This document shows positions 28,181 to 38,301 of a DNA stretch of 64,000 nt, piece by piece. The stretch is from Neisseria mucosa. GTDB taxonomy: Bacteria; Pseudomonadota; Gammaproteobacteria; Burkholderiales; Neisseriaceae. The number at the start of each line of letters is the position of its first letter. Position 1 is the first letter of the stretch. A program made the position numbers and the translations under genes. The notes below the pieces were generated by a model. That model was not told the DNA's origin. It was given only the letters and a program-made list of their open reading frames with translations, and ran no database searches. Where the stretch lies: NCBI GenBank assembly GCA_003028315.1, contig CP028150.1, forward strand, positions 434,001-498,000, written 5' to 3'.

Positions 28181-30436
28181 ATGGGACAGTACAAGAAGCT
28201 ATGGTACTTGCTGTTTGCCGTCCTGGCAGTCTGCTTTACCATTCTTGGCTACATGGGCAGCGAGGTTTATAAAAAAGCCCCGCCTTACCCTGAGAGAGTC
28301 GTTTCGGCATCAGGCACTCAGCTGATGACCAAAGACGATATTTTGGCAGGTCAGTCAGCCTGGCAAACCACCGGCGGTATGGAAGTCGGTTCCGTATTGG
28401 GACACGGCGCATACCAAGCTCCGGACTGGACAGCCGACTGGCTGCACCGCGAGCTTGTCGCATGGTTGGATTTGACCGCGCAAGAGACTTACGGCAAAAA
28501 ATTCAACGAAGTTTCTCCTGAAGAACAAGCCGTACTGAAAACCCGCCTTGCCGACGAATACCGCAACCAAAGCCGTATTAAAGAAGACGGCAGCGTCGTT
28601 ATCAGCGATACCCGTGTCAAAGCCATTGAGAGCATTCTGCCTTACTACCACGGCGTATACAGCGATGATCCCGCCCTTCAGACGACCCGCGAACACTTCG
28701 CAATGAAAAACAACACATTGCCAAGTAAAGAAGCGCGTGAAAAACTGTTCAACTTCTTCTTCTGGACTTCATGGTCTGCTTCGACCAACCGTCCTGACGA
28801 GAACTTCACCTACACCAACAACTGGCCGCACGAGCCTCTGATCAACAACGTACCGACTACTGAAAACTACATGTGGTCGTTCACCAGCGTTGTCCTGCTC
28901 TTGATGGGTATCGGCCTGCTGATGTGGGGTTACTCCTTCCTGACCAAACACGAAGAAGTAGAAGTTCCGACTGAAGACCCGATTTCCAAAGTACAGCTGA
29001 CTCCTTCCCAAAAAGCATTGGGCAAATACGTCTTCCTGACAGTCGCCCTGTTTGTGGTACAAGTGTTGCTGGGCGGTCTGACCGCGCACTACACTGTCGA
29101 AGGTCAAGGTTTCTACGGCATTGACGAAGCACTCGGCTTCGAAATGTCCGACTGGTTCCCTTACGCATTGACCCGTACTTGGCACATCCAATCCGCCATC
29201 TTCTGGATTGCAACCGGCTTCCTGACAGCAGGTCTGTTCCTGGCTCCGATTGTTAACGGCGGCAAAGATCCCAAGTTCCAACGCGCCGGCGTAAACTTCC
29301 TGTACATCGCCCTGTTCATCGTAGTCGGCGGTTCTTACGCAGGTAACTTCTTCGCCCTGACCCACATCATTCGTCCCGATCTCAACTTCTGGTTCGGACA
29401 CCAAGGTTACGAATACCTCGACTTGGGCCGTTTCTGGCAACTCCTGCTGATGGTCGGCCTGCTGTTGTGGCTGTTCCTGATGCTGCGCTGTACCGTTTCC
29501 GCCTTTAAAGAAAAAGGCGTGGACAAAAACCTGCTGGCAATCTTCGTTGCCTCCATGGTCGGTGTAGGCGTGTTCTACGCGCCCGGTCTGTTCTACGGCG
29601 AAAAATCCCCGATTGCCGTAATGGAATACTGGCGCTGGTGGGTAGTTCACCTGTGGGTAGAAGGCTTCTTCGAAGTATTCGCTACCGCAGCCTTTGCCTT
29701 CATCTTCTACAACATGGGCTTCGTCCGCCGCAGTACCGCTACCGCATCCACTCTGGCTGCCGCCGCCATCTTCATGTTGGGCGGTATCCCGGGTACGCTG
29801 CACCACCTGTACTTCTCCGGTTCTACCTCCGCCTCTATGGCAATCGGTGCCTGCTTCTCCGCATTGGAAGTCGTACCGCTGGTATTGCTGGGTCGTGAAG
29901 CTTACGAACACTGGTCTTACCAACACCTGTCCGAATGGGCGAAACGCCTGCGTTGGCCGCTGATGTGCTTCGTAGCAGTTGCCTTCTGGAACATGATCGG
30001 TGCCGGCGTATTCGGTTTCCTGATTAACCCGCCGATTTCCCTGTTCTACATCCAAGGCCTGAACACTACCGCAGTTCACGCACACGCAGCCTTGTTCGGT
30101 GTATACGGCTTCTTGGCACTGGGCTTCGTCTTGCTGGTTGCCCGCTACCTGAAACCAAACGCACATTTCGACGACAAACTCATGACTTGGGGCTTCTGGC
30201 TGCTCAACGGCGGCTTGGTCGGCATGATCGCCATCAGCCTGCTGCCTGTCGGCGCGATTCAAGCATACGCCTCCATCACTCATGGTCTGTGGTATGCCCG
30301 TAGCGAAGAATTCCTGCAAATGGAAATCCTCGACACCCTGCGCTGGGTACGCACAGCAGCCGACTTGATCTTCATCGGCGGTGCAGTCTGCGTAGCCATC
30401 CAAGCAACCAAAATCGTATTCAGCCGCGATAAATAA
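28181..30436 (+). CDS. norB: Quinol-dependent nitric oxide reductase
   Basis: Single-chain qNOR of 751 residues that reduces NO to N2O using quinol. The N-terminal extension (after the first helix, about residues 40-215) replaces the NorC subunit; about 14 helices follow with the haem-copper oxidase core (GLTAHYTVEGQGFYG, RTWHIQSAIFWIATGF, TTAVHAHAALFGVYG histidines). Start follows AAGGAG. It pairs with divergent aniA to remove the NO that AniA makes. Confidence 0.96.
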   Translation: MGQYKKLWYLLFAVLAVCFTILGYMGSEVYKKAPPYPERVVSASGTQLMTKDDILAGQSAWQTTGGMEVGSVLGHGAYQAPDWTADWLHRELVAWLDLTAQETYGKKFNEVSPEEQAVLKTRLADEYRNQSRIKEDGSVVISDTRVKAIESILPYYHGVYSDDPALQTTREHFAMKNNTLPSKEAREKLFNFFFWTSWSASTNRPDENFTYTNNWPHEPLINNVPTTENYMWSFTSVVLLLMGIGLLMWGYSFLTKHEEVEVPTEDPISKVQLTPSQKALGKYVFLTVALFVVQVLLGGLTAHYTVEGQGFYGIDEALGFEMSDWFPYALTRTWHIQSAIFWIATGFLTAGLFLAPIVNGGKDPKFQRAGVNFLYIALFIVVGGSYAGNFFALTHIIRPDLNFWFGHQGYEYLDLGRFWQLLLMVGLLLWLFLMLRCTVSAFKEKGVDKNLLAIFVASMVGVGVFYAPGLFYGEKSPIAVMEYWRWWVVHLWVEGFFEVFATAAFAFIFYNMGFVRRSTATASTLAAAAIFMLGGIPGTLHHLYFSGSTSASMAIGACFSALEVVPLVLLGREAYEHWSYQHLSEWAKRLRWPLMCFVAVAFWNMIGAGVFGFLINPPISLFYIQGLNTTAVHAHAALFGVYGFLALGFVLLVARYLKPNAHFDDKLMTWGFWLLNGGLVGMIAISLLPVGAIQAYASITHGLWYARSEEFLQMEILDTLRWVRTAADLIFIGGAVCVAIQATKIVFSRDK

Positions 30437-30457
30437 ATCCTAGCTTGAATACCCTGC

Positions 30458-30490
30458 AAAAGGTCGTCTGAAAATTTCAGACGACCTTTT
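30458..30490. terminator. DUS hairpin behind norB
   Basis: Nearly continuous palindrome of two DUS (AAAAGGTCGTCTGAAA and complement with a minimal loop), then TTTTCTTTT. Confidence 0.85.
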
Positions 30491-30565
30491 CTTTTGGAAG
30501 ATAGAAGAAACTTAATGGAGAGTTGCCTGAAAGGAGTAGGGCAGCTTAGCTTGGTTCATGCTCGC

Positions 30566-31875
30566 TTACGCCTTATTATCAGACAACGGAGCCATGCCGT
30601 TGATGTATTGGGTTTGTTGAATCTGCTCGTTGCTGGCAAACATTCGGTCAAACACGCTGCGGACTTCATCGGTCAATCCTACGTTCAGTCTTTTCAGGGA
30701 TTGATACACCTGCTTCAACCATGAACGGAAACGGCGGAACACCCCGCGCAATTCTTCGCTTGGTGCTTTGCCTTTGTACAGGTAGGCTTCAAAACCGCGC
30801 GCCCATTTTTCGTGATTCTCGCGCTGCTCGTTCAGGCTCATTGCGTCCCATGCGGCAAGGTCTTTCACACCGAACCAATCCAAGGTCGTCTGAACGTCGG
30901 ACAGGAATTGCCGTTCCTGTTCGGTCAGGTTTTCGGCAGGCTTGGCGGTCAGGTCGCGGGCGATACGGGTATTTGTTTCAAGGAAGAAATGCCCCAGTTC
31001 GTGAACGAATATAGATGCGTCGGCGTTTTTCAACAGGGCAATCAGGTTATGCTCACGGCTGAACATCCCACGGTCTGCGCCGCCTTGAAACAGTATGTCT
31101 TGATTGGTGTCGGTGTTGGGGGTAGAATTGTCATATGCCCTCTCCCCGTTTCGGACGTTGAGGCTTTGGCTGGAAATGTTTTTGATGACATTTTCGGATA
31201 TTGCCGTTGGGGGATACTTCCGCATGGAATAGCTCGAAAATCTTTCTTTTTACGGCTGGCTTCGGCGATGTAAACCATCAGCCCGTCATCAAATCTCTTC
31301 AAATACGCAACCCGTTCAGCCCCTTGTTCTGATTGAAAACCTGTTACGATTTTGTCAGGCGATGTAACAATATCGGGAATCCGCGTCAAATCCTCCGCTG
31401 TTACGGCAACCTGTCCGCGTTCTTCTTCCGTTTTGGTATTGCCATGTTCTTTGTAGATGTGGTGTGCTGCAAATCGGCTGATGGAATGTGAATATCCCTG
31501 TGTATCGGCAATTCAGGTATCTGCCGCGTTATCCAAAGTCCAAAATACAGCTTCGTTTTTCGCGGTTTCCCGTCCGTCTGTTGTCCAGATGTTGATTGCG
31601 TCCTGCGGGTTTTCGCTATGTACCCATCCGCGCGGCGGGTTGCTTGCTAATGCTTGATTCAATACGCTATCGTCTAAAAGGCTTTCGCCGACCACATTCA
31701 TGCCCCCATAGGCTGCGTCAAAATCACGGATTCCCATATTCAGACGACCTGCAAGGGTTTCGATTGCGCGGGCGTACAGCGTGGCGTTTGCTTCAGCCTG
31801 CGTCTTGTTCATTATTTGTTGTTTCATTCCATAAACGTTTGGTGAGGATTTTCTCTGCCGATTGTTGTATATCAA
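30566..31875 (-). pseudogene. Decayed prophage protein with HExxH motif
   Basis: One gene broken twice. The 5' part (31875-31516) ends at an in-frame TGA (31513-31515); the same frame then stays open through a segment (about 31512-31230) with SPDKIVTGFQ and YIAEASRKKKDF. After a frameshift near 31220 another frame carries VHELGHFFLE, an HExxH metal-site motif, on to the stop at 30566. The parts resemble the C-terminal region of large phage-encoded polyvalent proteins (nuclease-like module, then peptidase-like module). No other phage genes remain nearby. Family assignment is tentative; the broken state is clear. Confidence 0.7.
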
Positions 31876-31880
31876 TAGAA

Positions 31881-31923
31881 AAAGGTCGTCTGAAACTTGG
31901 ATTTCAAGTTTCAGACGACCTTT
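31881..31923. terminator. DUS hairpin behind hpuB
   Basis: AAAGGTCGTCTGAAACTTG with its complement, 19-bp stem and 5-base loop; ends hpuAB on the minus strand. Confidence 0.85.
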
Positions 31924-31942
31924 CTTGTTACTTCAAACGCCT

Positions 31943-34360
31943 TTAGAACTTGGCTTCAAGCGTGAAGTTGTAGCTTCTGCCGGGGGAGGTGAAGCGTTCT
32001 ATCCCGGCATGGGTTTTGTTGTCGACGCGGTTGACTGTGCCGAATTCGCGGATGCTGCGCAGCGATTCCCAAGTGTAGTATTTTTTGTTGCCGATGTTGT
32101 ACGCACCGGCGCGCAGGGTGAAGTATTTGCCCAAGTTGACGTAGCCTGTCAGGTCGAAAAGCGTATAGGCTTTGCTGTGCTTGGCAAACGGCCATGGGTT
32201 GTTCAAATCATCGCTGCTGTGGACGGTGTCAGACGGTTTTTTAGCTGCGGTGTGGGTCAGGTATGCGTTGATGCCCCAGCGTTTGGAAGGAGCATCGTAG
32301 CCCAGGTTGTAAACGGCAGACCACGGGGAAAGGGCGTTAATCGGGGTTTCCTGTCCGTTGGTCTGTTTGGCTTTGCCTTTGATGTAGCTGACGTTGATAC
32401 CTGCGTGCGTGCCTTGCGGCAAACCGATGCTGTCAAGGTTCCATGTGCCGTTAAATTCCAAACCTTTCGCCCATGCGGAGGAACGGTTTTGGTTTTGCCA
32501 AACGGGTGAGCTGACCAATGCGGTACCGTCGGAAATCGGCGCATAATTAGGGCTGTTGGGGTTGTCTGAGGACACACCCATGTAGGTCAGTTCGATAAAG
32601 TTGCGGTAGCGGGTTTGGAAGCCGGAGAATTTAAAGTTTCCGGCTTTGCCGCTGCCGGCAAGTCCCAGTTCGAAGTTTTTGGCGGTTTCTGCCTTAAGGT
32701 TAGGGTTTGCTTTAAGGTAGAAGTCAGGATGCGGGAACAATAGCCAGGTTTCGTCTGAAGTCGGCGCGCGGAAGCCAGTGCTATATTTTGCCAAAAGATT
32801 CAGACGCGGCGTGAATTTCCAGTCTAATCCTAAACCGTAGCTGAAACCGCTGTGTTTACGTTCGCTGCCGAGATAAGGAATTTGACCGCGGATGGCAGGA
32901 GTGTAGTTGGGATTGTCTTTGGCTTTGCTGCTGCTGTTGTCGTAGCGAAGCCCGGCATTGAGGCGGTATTGGCTGCTGTCGCCGAATTGGAAGGTGTTGT
33001 TCCAGTAGGCAAAACGGTTTTTGGAGGAGCTTTCGACCAGCATAGTCAATTCTTGGTTGTTGGACGTTTGATATTTCGGGTCGTATAGGCGTACCCAATA
33101 GCTATGATCTCTATTGTCGTTGTCGTTTTGGGAACCACCCAATCCGTATTGCATTGCCCATACCAATTTGGAAAAGTCGATTTGTTTTTCAGCATCGGCA
33201 CCGAATTGGGTATTTTTTTGACGGATGTTGCGAAACATATGGTACACGTCGCTGTTCACACCGTTGCTGGCGTAATCGGTCGGCAAGTCCCAAGTCCAGG
33301 TACTCATGTCGATGGTTTGACGGTCGTAATGCAGGTTGAGACTGTCCCATGGTCCTTTGTCAAGTTGGTTTTTGTATTCAAAACCGATGCGTTTACGGTA
33401 GGAGATGTCTTGGCGGGAACGGGTATCGCCTAGTGCCTCGCCTTTCCAGTTTGCCGCCCACATATTAGATAATTCAGTCGTCGTGCGGTCGGTGCGTGAA
33501 TCCTCGTAAATCCAACCGATACGGTTTTTATCGTTGAAGTTGTAACCCAGTTTGAATAAGGTGCTTTTGTTTACCCAATCTTGTGGATCGGGTTTGCTGC
33601 GGGCTACGCCGCGGCTGCCGTAGTTGGTGCTGCCGGCATTCGGGTTCCAGCTTTGTTTGTTGTCGGTGATGACGGTATCGGCAGCGTCGCTGTTGTTTTT
33701 GGTTTCTTTACCGAAACGGCGGGTATAAACCATCAATGCATCCAGCCCCAACCAGGTTCCAGCGGCGGTTATGCTGCTGAATTTTTGGCTGTTGCGTCCG
33801 ATATAGCCGCCTTTAATGCCTAAGTGGTAAGGCTTTTCTTCGGAAACATAGTCGCTTGCGGATTTGGTTTTATAGTTGACGGCACCGCCCAATGCGCCGC
33901 TGCCGGATTTGAGCGAGTCCGCGCCTTTGGTAAGGGTTACTTCCGAGAAGTTTTCGGGTTCGGAAGTGTTGCGGTTGGCATTGAAGTTGCCGTATGCGCC
34001 GAACAGTTCTTGGAATGCTTCAGACGACCTGCTTTCTGCTTGTGCCAGTCCGTCCACGTTGATGGCGACACGGTCTTTATCGACGCCGCGTATGGTAAAA
34101 CCGTTGGAACCTGAGCGTCCGCCTTCGACGACGCTGATGCCCGGATCGTAGCGTACCAAGTCGCTTTCATCAGAGACCATTTGTTTATCCAATGCCTGAC
34201 GGCGGACTTTCTCTTCGCCGAGTTTTTGGGCTTTACGGCCGCCGATGACTTTGACTTCATTCAAGTCCTGATGGGCTTGTGGTACGGGGTCGGCAGCGAA
34301 GGCAGGGAAAGTTTGGCTGACAATAGCTGCCAGCAGTACGGGTTTGAAGGGGAAGGACAT
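31943..34360 (-). CDS. hpuB: TonB-dependent haemoglobin-haptoglobin receptor HpuB
   Basis: Outer-membrane receptor that takes haem iron from haemoglobin and haemoglobin-haptoglobin together with the lipoprotein HpuA. 805 residues: signal peptide ending PAFAA, TonB-box region LNEVKVIGG, plug domain (VVEGGRSGSNGFTIRGVD, about 75-180), then a 22-strand barrel ending in the outer-membrane Phe (EAKF). Follows hpuA by 56 bases. Sequence blocks such as RVAINVDGLAQAESRSSEAF fit HpuB rather than HmbR. Confidence 0.94.
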   Translation of the reverse strand: MSFPFKPVLLAAIVSQTFPAFAADPVPQAHQDLNEVKVIGGRKAQKLGEEKVRRQALDKQMVSDESDLVRYDPGISVVEGGRSGSNGFTIRGVDKDRVAINVDGLAQAESRSSEAFQELFGAYGNFNANRNTSEPENFSEVTLTKGADSLKSGSGALGGAVNYKTKSASDYVSEEKPYHLGIKGGYIGRNSQKFSSITAAGTWLGLDALMVYTRRFGKETKNNSDAADTVITDNKQSWNPNAGSTNYGSRGVARSKPDPQDWVNKSTLFKLGYNFNDKNRIGWIYEDSRTDRTTTELSNMWAANWKGEALGDTRSRQDISYRKRIGFEYKNQLDKGPWDSLNLHYDRQTIDMSTWTWDLPTDYASNGVNSDVYHMFRNIRQKNTQFGADAEKQIDFSKLVWAMQYGLGGSQNDNDNRDHSYWVRLYDPKYQTSNNQELTMLVESSSKNRFAYWNNTFQFGDSSQYRLNAGLRYDNSSSKAKDNPNYTPAIRGQIPYLGSERKHSGFSYGLGLDWKFTPRLNLLAKYSTGFRAPTSDETWLLFPHPDFYLKANPNLKAETAKNFELGLAGSGKAGNFKFSGFQTRYRNFIELTYMGVSSDNPNSPNYAPISDGTALVSSPVWQNQNRSSAWAKGLEFNGTWNLDSIGLPQGTHAGINVSYIKGKAKQTNGQETPINALSPWSAVYNLGYDAPSKRWGINAYLTHTAAKKPSDTVHSSDDLNNPWPFAKHSKAYTLFDLTGYVNLGKYFTLRAGAYNIGNKKYYTWESLRSIREFGTVNRVDNKTHAGIERFTSPGRSYNFTLEAKF

Positions 34361-34416
34361 TTTTTGCCTCTTTAAGATGTACTGATTATTGGTTTATTGG
34401 GATGCCTGATGTGCGA

Positions 34417-35412
34417 TTACTTGCTGACAGGTGTCAAACTCGTATCTGTTGTATTGCGGTCGTCATCATTCTTCACGCCGCCGAATACGGTATCCAACGA
34501 TTTATCGGCATCAAAGGTAACTTTACCGCCTATACTGACTTCTGTTTTATCGCCGTTAAATTGACCAAAGAATTTTCCTTCGACTTTGCCGTTTTTACCA
34601 TCGGATTCAGCAGTGCCTGAGAAATCAACGCCGTTGATGCCAACATCTTTCATCACAACATCCGGACCGTAATCCGCATTACCTAAAATCGTGCCGCCGA
34701 GTTTGTTGGTGTTGAAATTGGCTGTTAGCAGTGAAAGTTTGGGCGTGTTTTTTTCAGACGACCCGGAGGATTTGCCCGGATCGTAGGTTGAGGTAACGAT
34801 ATTGCCGTTGCGGACGCGGACAGCCCAAACTTCGTATGTAGTCTTGCCTTTTGCCACTGTACTGTCTGACGGAGTGTAATAAGACGGTTTCGCCGTTCCG
34901 ACGGGTTTGCCGCCGACAAACAGGTCTGCCGTGCCGTCTGCATTTATCCATGCGCCGAATTTGAGGTGGTCATGTTTGGTTGCCGGTGCATAGGTGAATT
35001 GTCCGGAATTGCTGCAACAGACAAACAGTTTTCCACCCTCAGACAAAGGCTGGCCTTCGTGGCGGGTACGCAGGGCATAAGACGGGCTGGAGTAAGAGGG
35101 GACAATCGGGTCGGAATATGAGCTGATGTTGTAATAGTTGCCGGAAGGGGTTTGATAGACATATTGTTTATCGGTATAGCTGCCGCCCCATGATGTTTTC
35201 ACTTCGAGTTCCGCTTCATGCAGACTGCCGCCTTTACCGGAAAGGGTGTTGATGGTCTGTACCGCACTGCTTTCATCACTCAACTTGACATTGGCGATAG
35301 GCTGAGCCGTAGGTATGGCAACGGGGACTTTGGGTTCGGATGCGCCTCCTCCAGCGCAGGCAGTCAGAATAAGGGTCGCTGCCGCAGAAATTGCGGATAC
35401 TTTGATTTTCAT
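34417..35412 (-). CDS. hpuA: Haemoglobin-haptoglobin utilisation lipoprotein HpuA
   Basis: 331-residue surface lipoprotein; signal peptide with lipobox LTAC (Cys19). Body is beta-rich, with an N-terminal sheet domain (TSWGGSYTDKQYVYQT region) and a C-terminal half ending in a small barrel (VSIGGKVTFDADKSLDTVFGG), the usual layout of Slam-dependent lipoproteins. Co-receptor of HpuB. No homopolymeric G run is present at the 5' end, unlike phase-variable meningococcal hpuA, so this copy looks constitutively in frame. Confidence 0.9.
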   Translation of the reverse strand: MKIKVSAISAAATLILTACAGGGASEPKVPVAIPTAQPIANVKLSDESSAVQTINTLSGKGGSLHEAELEVKTSWGGSYTDKQYVYQTPSGNYYNISSYSDPIVPSYSSPSYALRTRHEGQPLSEGGKLFVCCSNSGQFTYAPATKHDHLKFGAWINADGTADLFVGGKPVGTAKPSYYTPSDSTVAKGKTTYEVWAVRVRNGNIVTSTYDPGKSSGSSEKNTPKLSLLTANFNTNKLGGTILGNADYGPDVVMKDVGINGVDFSGTAESDGKNGKVEGKFFGQFNGDKTEVSIGGKVTFDADKSLDTVFGGVKNDDDRNTTDTSLTPVSK

Positions 35413-35437
35413 GATGAATCTCTCTTAATATTGATAT

Positions 35438-35465
35438 TTTATAAATTAATGATAAGGATTACCAA
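35438..35465 (-). promoter_or_regulatory. hpuA promoter with candidate Fur box
   Basis: Minus strand: -35 TTGGTA (35465-35460), 16-base spacer, -10 TATAAA (35443-35438). Two Fur-type hexamers, AATGAT and AAGGAT (35448-35459 on the plus strand), fill the spacer, so Fur would block the promoter when iron is plentiful. Confidence 0.55.
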
Positions 35466-35971
35466 TTTTGTTGTAATATTTTGTAATAATTATGGCGTCT
35501 TGGCAATATCTGCGCGGAGTTTTTATGATTTTTGAAGTAAATATTAAGAAATAAATCAATTAATGACATAGGTTTGAATATTTATTCTAAATATTTGATT
35601 TGATAATGCTATCTATTAATGATGAAGAATATCGTGTGATAGTGTAATTAAACTATTGCTTTGGATACGCAAGATATATTGCAGGCGTGTTTAGTGGGTT
35701 GGCTTGATTAATCCTATGAATCTACTGATGAATAACATTTGAATAATTTATAAGACCATAAAAATAAATCAGTTATGTTTGTTTTGGAATTTTACCTCTA
35801 TAATGCTGCATCTTAATGCGAATCTGTTGCTTTTACGCAAAAAAGGTCGTATGAAAAGTTTCAGACGACCTTTGGCAGGCGTAAATCCCTGACTGGGGGA
35901 ATCAGTAGGGCATGGCGGTTTGCATTTGGCTATCCCTGCGATATACAAACATATATTTCGGATGATTTTGA
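35466..35971. other. AT-rich spacer between hpuA and slam
   Basis: About 500 bases of AT-rich DNA between divergent genes with no supportable gene. It contains an imperfect DUS pair at about 35843-35873 (left arm AGGTCGTATGAA, one base off), and presumably the slam promoter. Confidence 0.6.
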
Positions 35972-37513
35972 ATGTTAAGAATAAAACAAAAAATGGTTTC
36001 GGTATCTTTATGCTGCCTGTTGCCTTCCGCAGTCTTGGCTGAATTGCCCGAAGGGGGTGTCCGGCAGGATTCGCCTTCTCAGGATGCTGCCGTACAAGTG
36101 CAGCAAAAACAATGGCTGGATATTTTGTCCGAAGAAGAAAGGTCGTCTGAAAAGAATGAGAATGCAGGAGAACCGACTGTGGTCGGCGATGATTTTTTAG
36201 CGGCAAACCCGCGTATTCTAGAGGACGCGCTGATTCAAGCACTTAACGGCAATAGCGCAGATTTGGTTTCTTCGCTTGCCGCACTTTACCGCAAACAGCC
36301 CAACCACAATCCCAAGCTGATTGCACGTGCCGATGCTTTGCTGGCAAAGTTGAAAGGGCGGACTTTCGAAGCGGTCGAGCGTTATCGTACCCTTTATGAA
36401 TCCGACGTTTCAGACGACCGCATATTATTGGATTTAGCGGTGGCAGAGTTTCAAGATTATCGTTTGGGCGAAGCGACGGCGCATTTCCGCCATGCCGCGC
36501 AGCGCGATATACCTGCCCCCGTTTTGGAAAACGTCAAACGTTTTCAAGAAGCCGTCAAGCGGCAGACAGAATGGAAATGGTCTGGTGGAATCAGTCCCGT
36601 GCATAGCGATAACGCCAACAACGCTGCTCCGCGTTATTGCATCGAAACAAGGGGGCAAACCGCGTGCAGCATTACTTTGCCTGTCAGTGCCAACGGCTTG
36701 AATTACGAATTGAACACCGAAAAACTCACCCCGCTGTACGGGCATCACGCTGTCAAATTCCGCGCCAACCTCAGCGGAACGAGCTATTTTTTCGACCGCC
36801 AATCAGCTTACGACGATGCGTTCGGCAGGGCTTATTTGGGCTGGCAGCGCAAGGATGGCAAACAAACCGTCAGCGTTTTACCGTTTTATCAGGCACAGTT
36901 GGCGGGCAGCAGCGAATTTGACAGTAAAAAAGAAAACAACCGCCGCGCCGCGCCGTATATGCTGGCTCACGGGGTCGGCGTACAGCTTTCGCATAGGGTC
37001 AATCTCGGCAACGCGACACAACTTTATTACTCGCTGGAACGCTACCATCAAAACTACCGGGAAACCGATCGTGCGCTGCGTAACGACGGTTGGCACGACA
37101 GTACCTATCTCTCCCTGGCGCGCCGTTTCGGCAGCACGACCCTGTTCGGCGGTTGGCAATACAACCGCTTTGTTCCTGAGAACAAAAACATACGCAATGC
37201 CGTCAACAATGCTGCCTACCGCCGCAACGGGTTCAATATAGGCTGGATACAGCAATGGCCGTTTTTGGGCGGGCTGAACAGCCGCCTGACCGCTTCATTT
37301 GCCAACCGCCGCTATAAAGGCATTATGGCATTCGGCACGGAGCCGCAACGCAACCGCGAGCGCGCTCTCTCCGTTAGCCTCAGCCATGACAAATTGTCCT
37401 ACAAAGGCATCACGCCGACCTTGAATTACGGATACAGCCGCATCCGCAGCAATGCCCCTTATGCACGACGCAGCAGCCGTCAATGGTCGTTGGGAGCTGA
37501 ATGGAATTTTTAA
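35972..37513 (+). CDS. Surface lipoprotein assembly modulator (Slam)
   Basis: Outer-membrane translocator for surface lipoproteins. 513 residues: signal peptide ending VLAE, a periplasmic TPR domain (about 65-185) and a C-terminal DUF560 barrel (about 200-513) ending in Phe. In meningococcus Slam1 exports TbpB/LbpB/fHbp and Slam2 exports HpuA; the placement next to hpuA points to the Slam2 role. Start could also be Met8 (MVSVSLCC). Divergent from hpuAB, so it may be controlled separately. Confidence 0.9.
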   Translation: MLRIKQKMVSVSLCCLLPSAVLAELPEGGVRQDSPSQDAAVQVQQKQWLDILSEEERSSEKNENAGEPTVVGDDFLAANPRILEDALIQALNGNSADLVSSLAALYRKQPNHNPKLIARADALLAKLKGRTFEAVERYRTLYESDVSDDRILLDLAVAEFQDYRLGEATAHFRHAAQRDIPAPVLENVKRFQEAVKRQTEWKWSGGISPVHSDNANNAAPRYCIETRGQTACSITLPVSANGLNYELNTEKLTPLYGHHAVKFRANLSGTSYFFDRQSAYDDAFGRAYLGWQRKDGKQTVSVLPFYQAQLAGSSEFDSKKENNRRAAPYMLAHGVGVQLSHRVNLGNATQLYYSLERYHQNYRETDRALRNDGWHDSTYLSLARRFGSTTLFGGWQYNRFVPENKNIRNAVNNAAYRRNGFNIGWIQQWPFLGGLNSRLTASFANRRYKGIMAFGTEPQRNRERALSVSLSHDKLSYKGITPTLNYGYSRIRSNAPYARRSSRQWSLGAEWNF

Positions 37514-37544
37514 AAACAGCCTAAAATTTGAATACTTAATCAAT

Positions 37545-37589
37545 AAAGGTCGTCTGAAAACGGGTATCGTAGGTTTTCAGACGACCTTT
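37545..37589 (+). terminator. DUS hairpin behind slam
   Basis: AAAGGTCGTCTGAAAAC pairs with its complement across an 11-base loop. Confidence 0.8.
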
Positions 37590-37739
37590 GCGGCATTTTC
37601 AAACCGATGGATATGGTTTTGAAATGAATATGGACAGCTTGAACCTTCCGTCTTAAGGACGGTAGAATCAGTCATTTCAATGCAGCAGTTCGAAGTTTTG
37701 TTGAAACTGCCGTATATCCTAAATAATCAGATATATATC

Positions 37740-38231
37740 ATGAGTACCGAAACCAAAAACTACATTACACCCGTTGGTTGGCAGGCGTTGAAAGACGAGC
37801 TGTATCAACTGGTCAATAAAGAACGTCCCGAAATCGTTCAAATCGTCAACTGGGCGGCAAGCAACGGTGACCGCAGCGAAAACGGCGACTATCTTTACGG
37901 AAAACGCCGTATGCGCGAAATCGACCGCCGCATCCGTTTTCTGACCAAGCGTTTGGAAGCCGCCGTCGTCGTAGATCCGGAATTGCGCGAAGCGACCGAC
38001 CAAGTTTTTTTCGGCGCAACCGTCGGGCTGTTGCGCGGCGACGGGCGCGAGCAAACCGTGAAAATCGTCGGCGTCGATGAAATCGATACCGCGCAAAACA
38101 AAATTTCTTGGATTTCCCCGTTGGCGCGTTGTCTGATTAAGGCGAGGGAAGGGGATGAAGTCGTTTTAAATACACCGGAAGGGCGCGAGGAGATTGAGAT
38201 TTTGTCGGTGGAATATATACGGATAGATTAA
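37740..38231 (+). CDS. greB: Transcription elongation factor GreB
   Basis: Rescues backtracked RNA polymerase by stimulating transcript cleavage. 163 residues: N-terminal coiled coil (about 1-75) with acidic tip residues in SENGDYLYGKRRMREIDRR, then an FKBP-like C-terminal domain. The YGKRR motif separates GreB from GreA. The start MSTETKNYI is chosen by homology; an in-frame ATG 60 bases upstream is not supported and no strong ribosome site is seen at either. Confidence 0.92.
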   Translation: MSTETKNYITPVGWQALKDELYQLVNKERPEIVQIVNWAASNGDRSENGDYLYGKRRMREIDRRIRFLTKRLEAAVVVDPELREATDQVFFGATVGLLRGDGREQTVKIVGVDEIDTAQNKISWISPLARCLIKAREGDEVVLNTPEGREEIEILSVEYIRID

Positions 38232-38252
38232 ATCTCTCGTAAGCATAAGAGA

Positions 38253-38297
38253 TAGGTCGTCTGAAAACTTTACCAATACGTTTTCAGACGACCTTTT
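38253..38297. terminator. DUS hairpin between greB and rpsO
   Basis: AGGTCGTCTGAAAAC and its inverse around a 15-base loop, between convergent genes. Confidence 0.75.
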
Positions 38298-38301
38298 CTA
38301 T

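Noticed and set aside
28769..30403. A 544-codon open frame antisense to norB
   Set aside because: Composition is the mirror of norB codon bias (rich in Q, E, G, V) with no recognisable domain.
30950..31010. Active zinc peptidase from the HELGH motif
   Set aside because: The motif lies in a gene broken by a stop and a frameshift with no visible start of its own.
35330..35412. Poly-G phase-variation tract in hpuA
   Set aside because: Meningococcal hpuA has one; here the longest run near the start is three G, so no slippage site.
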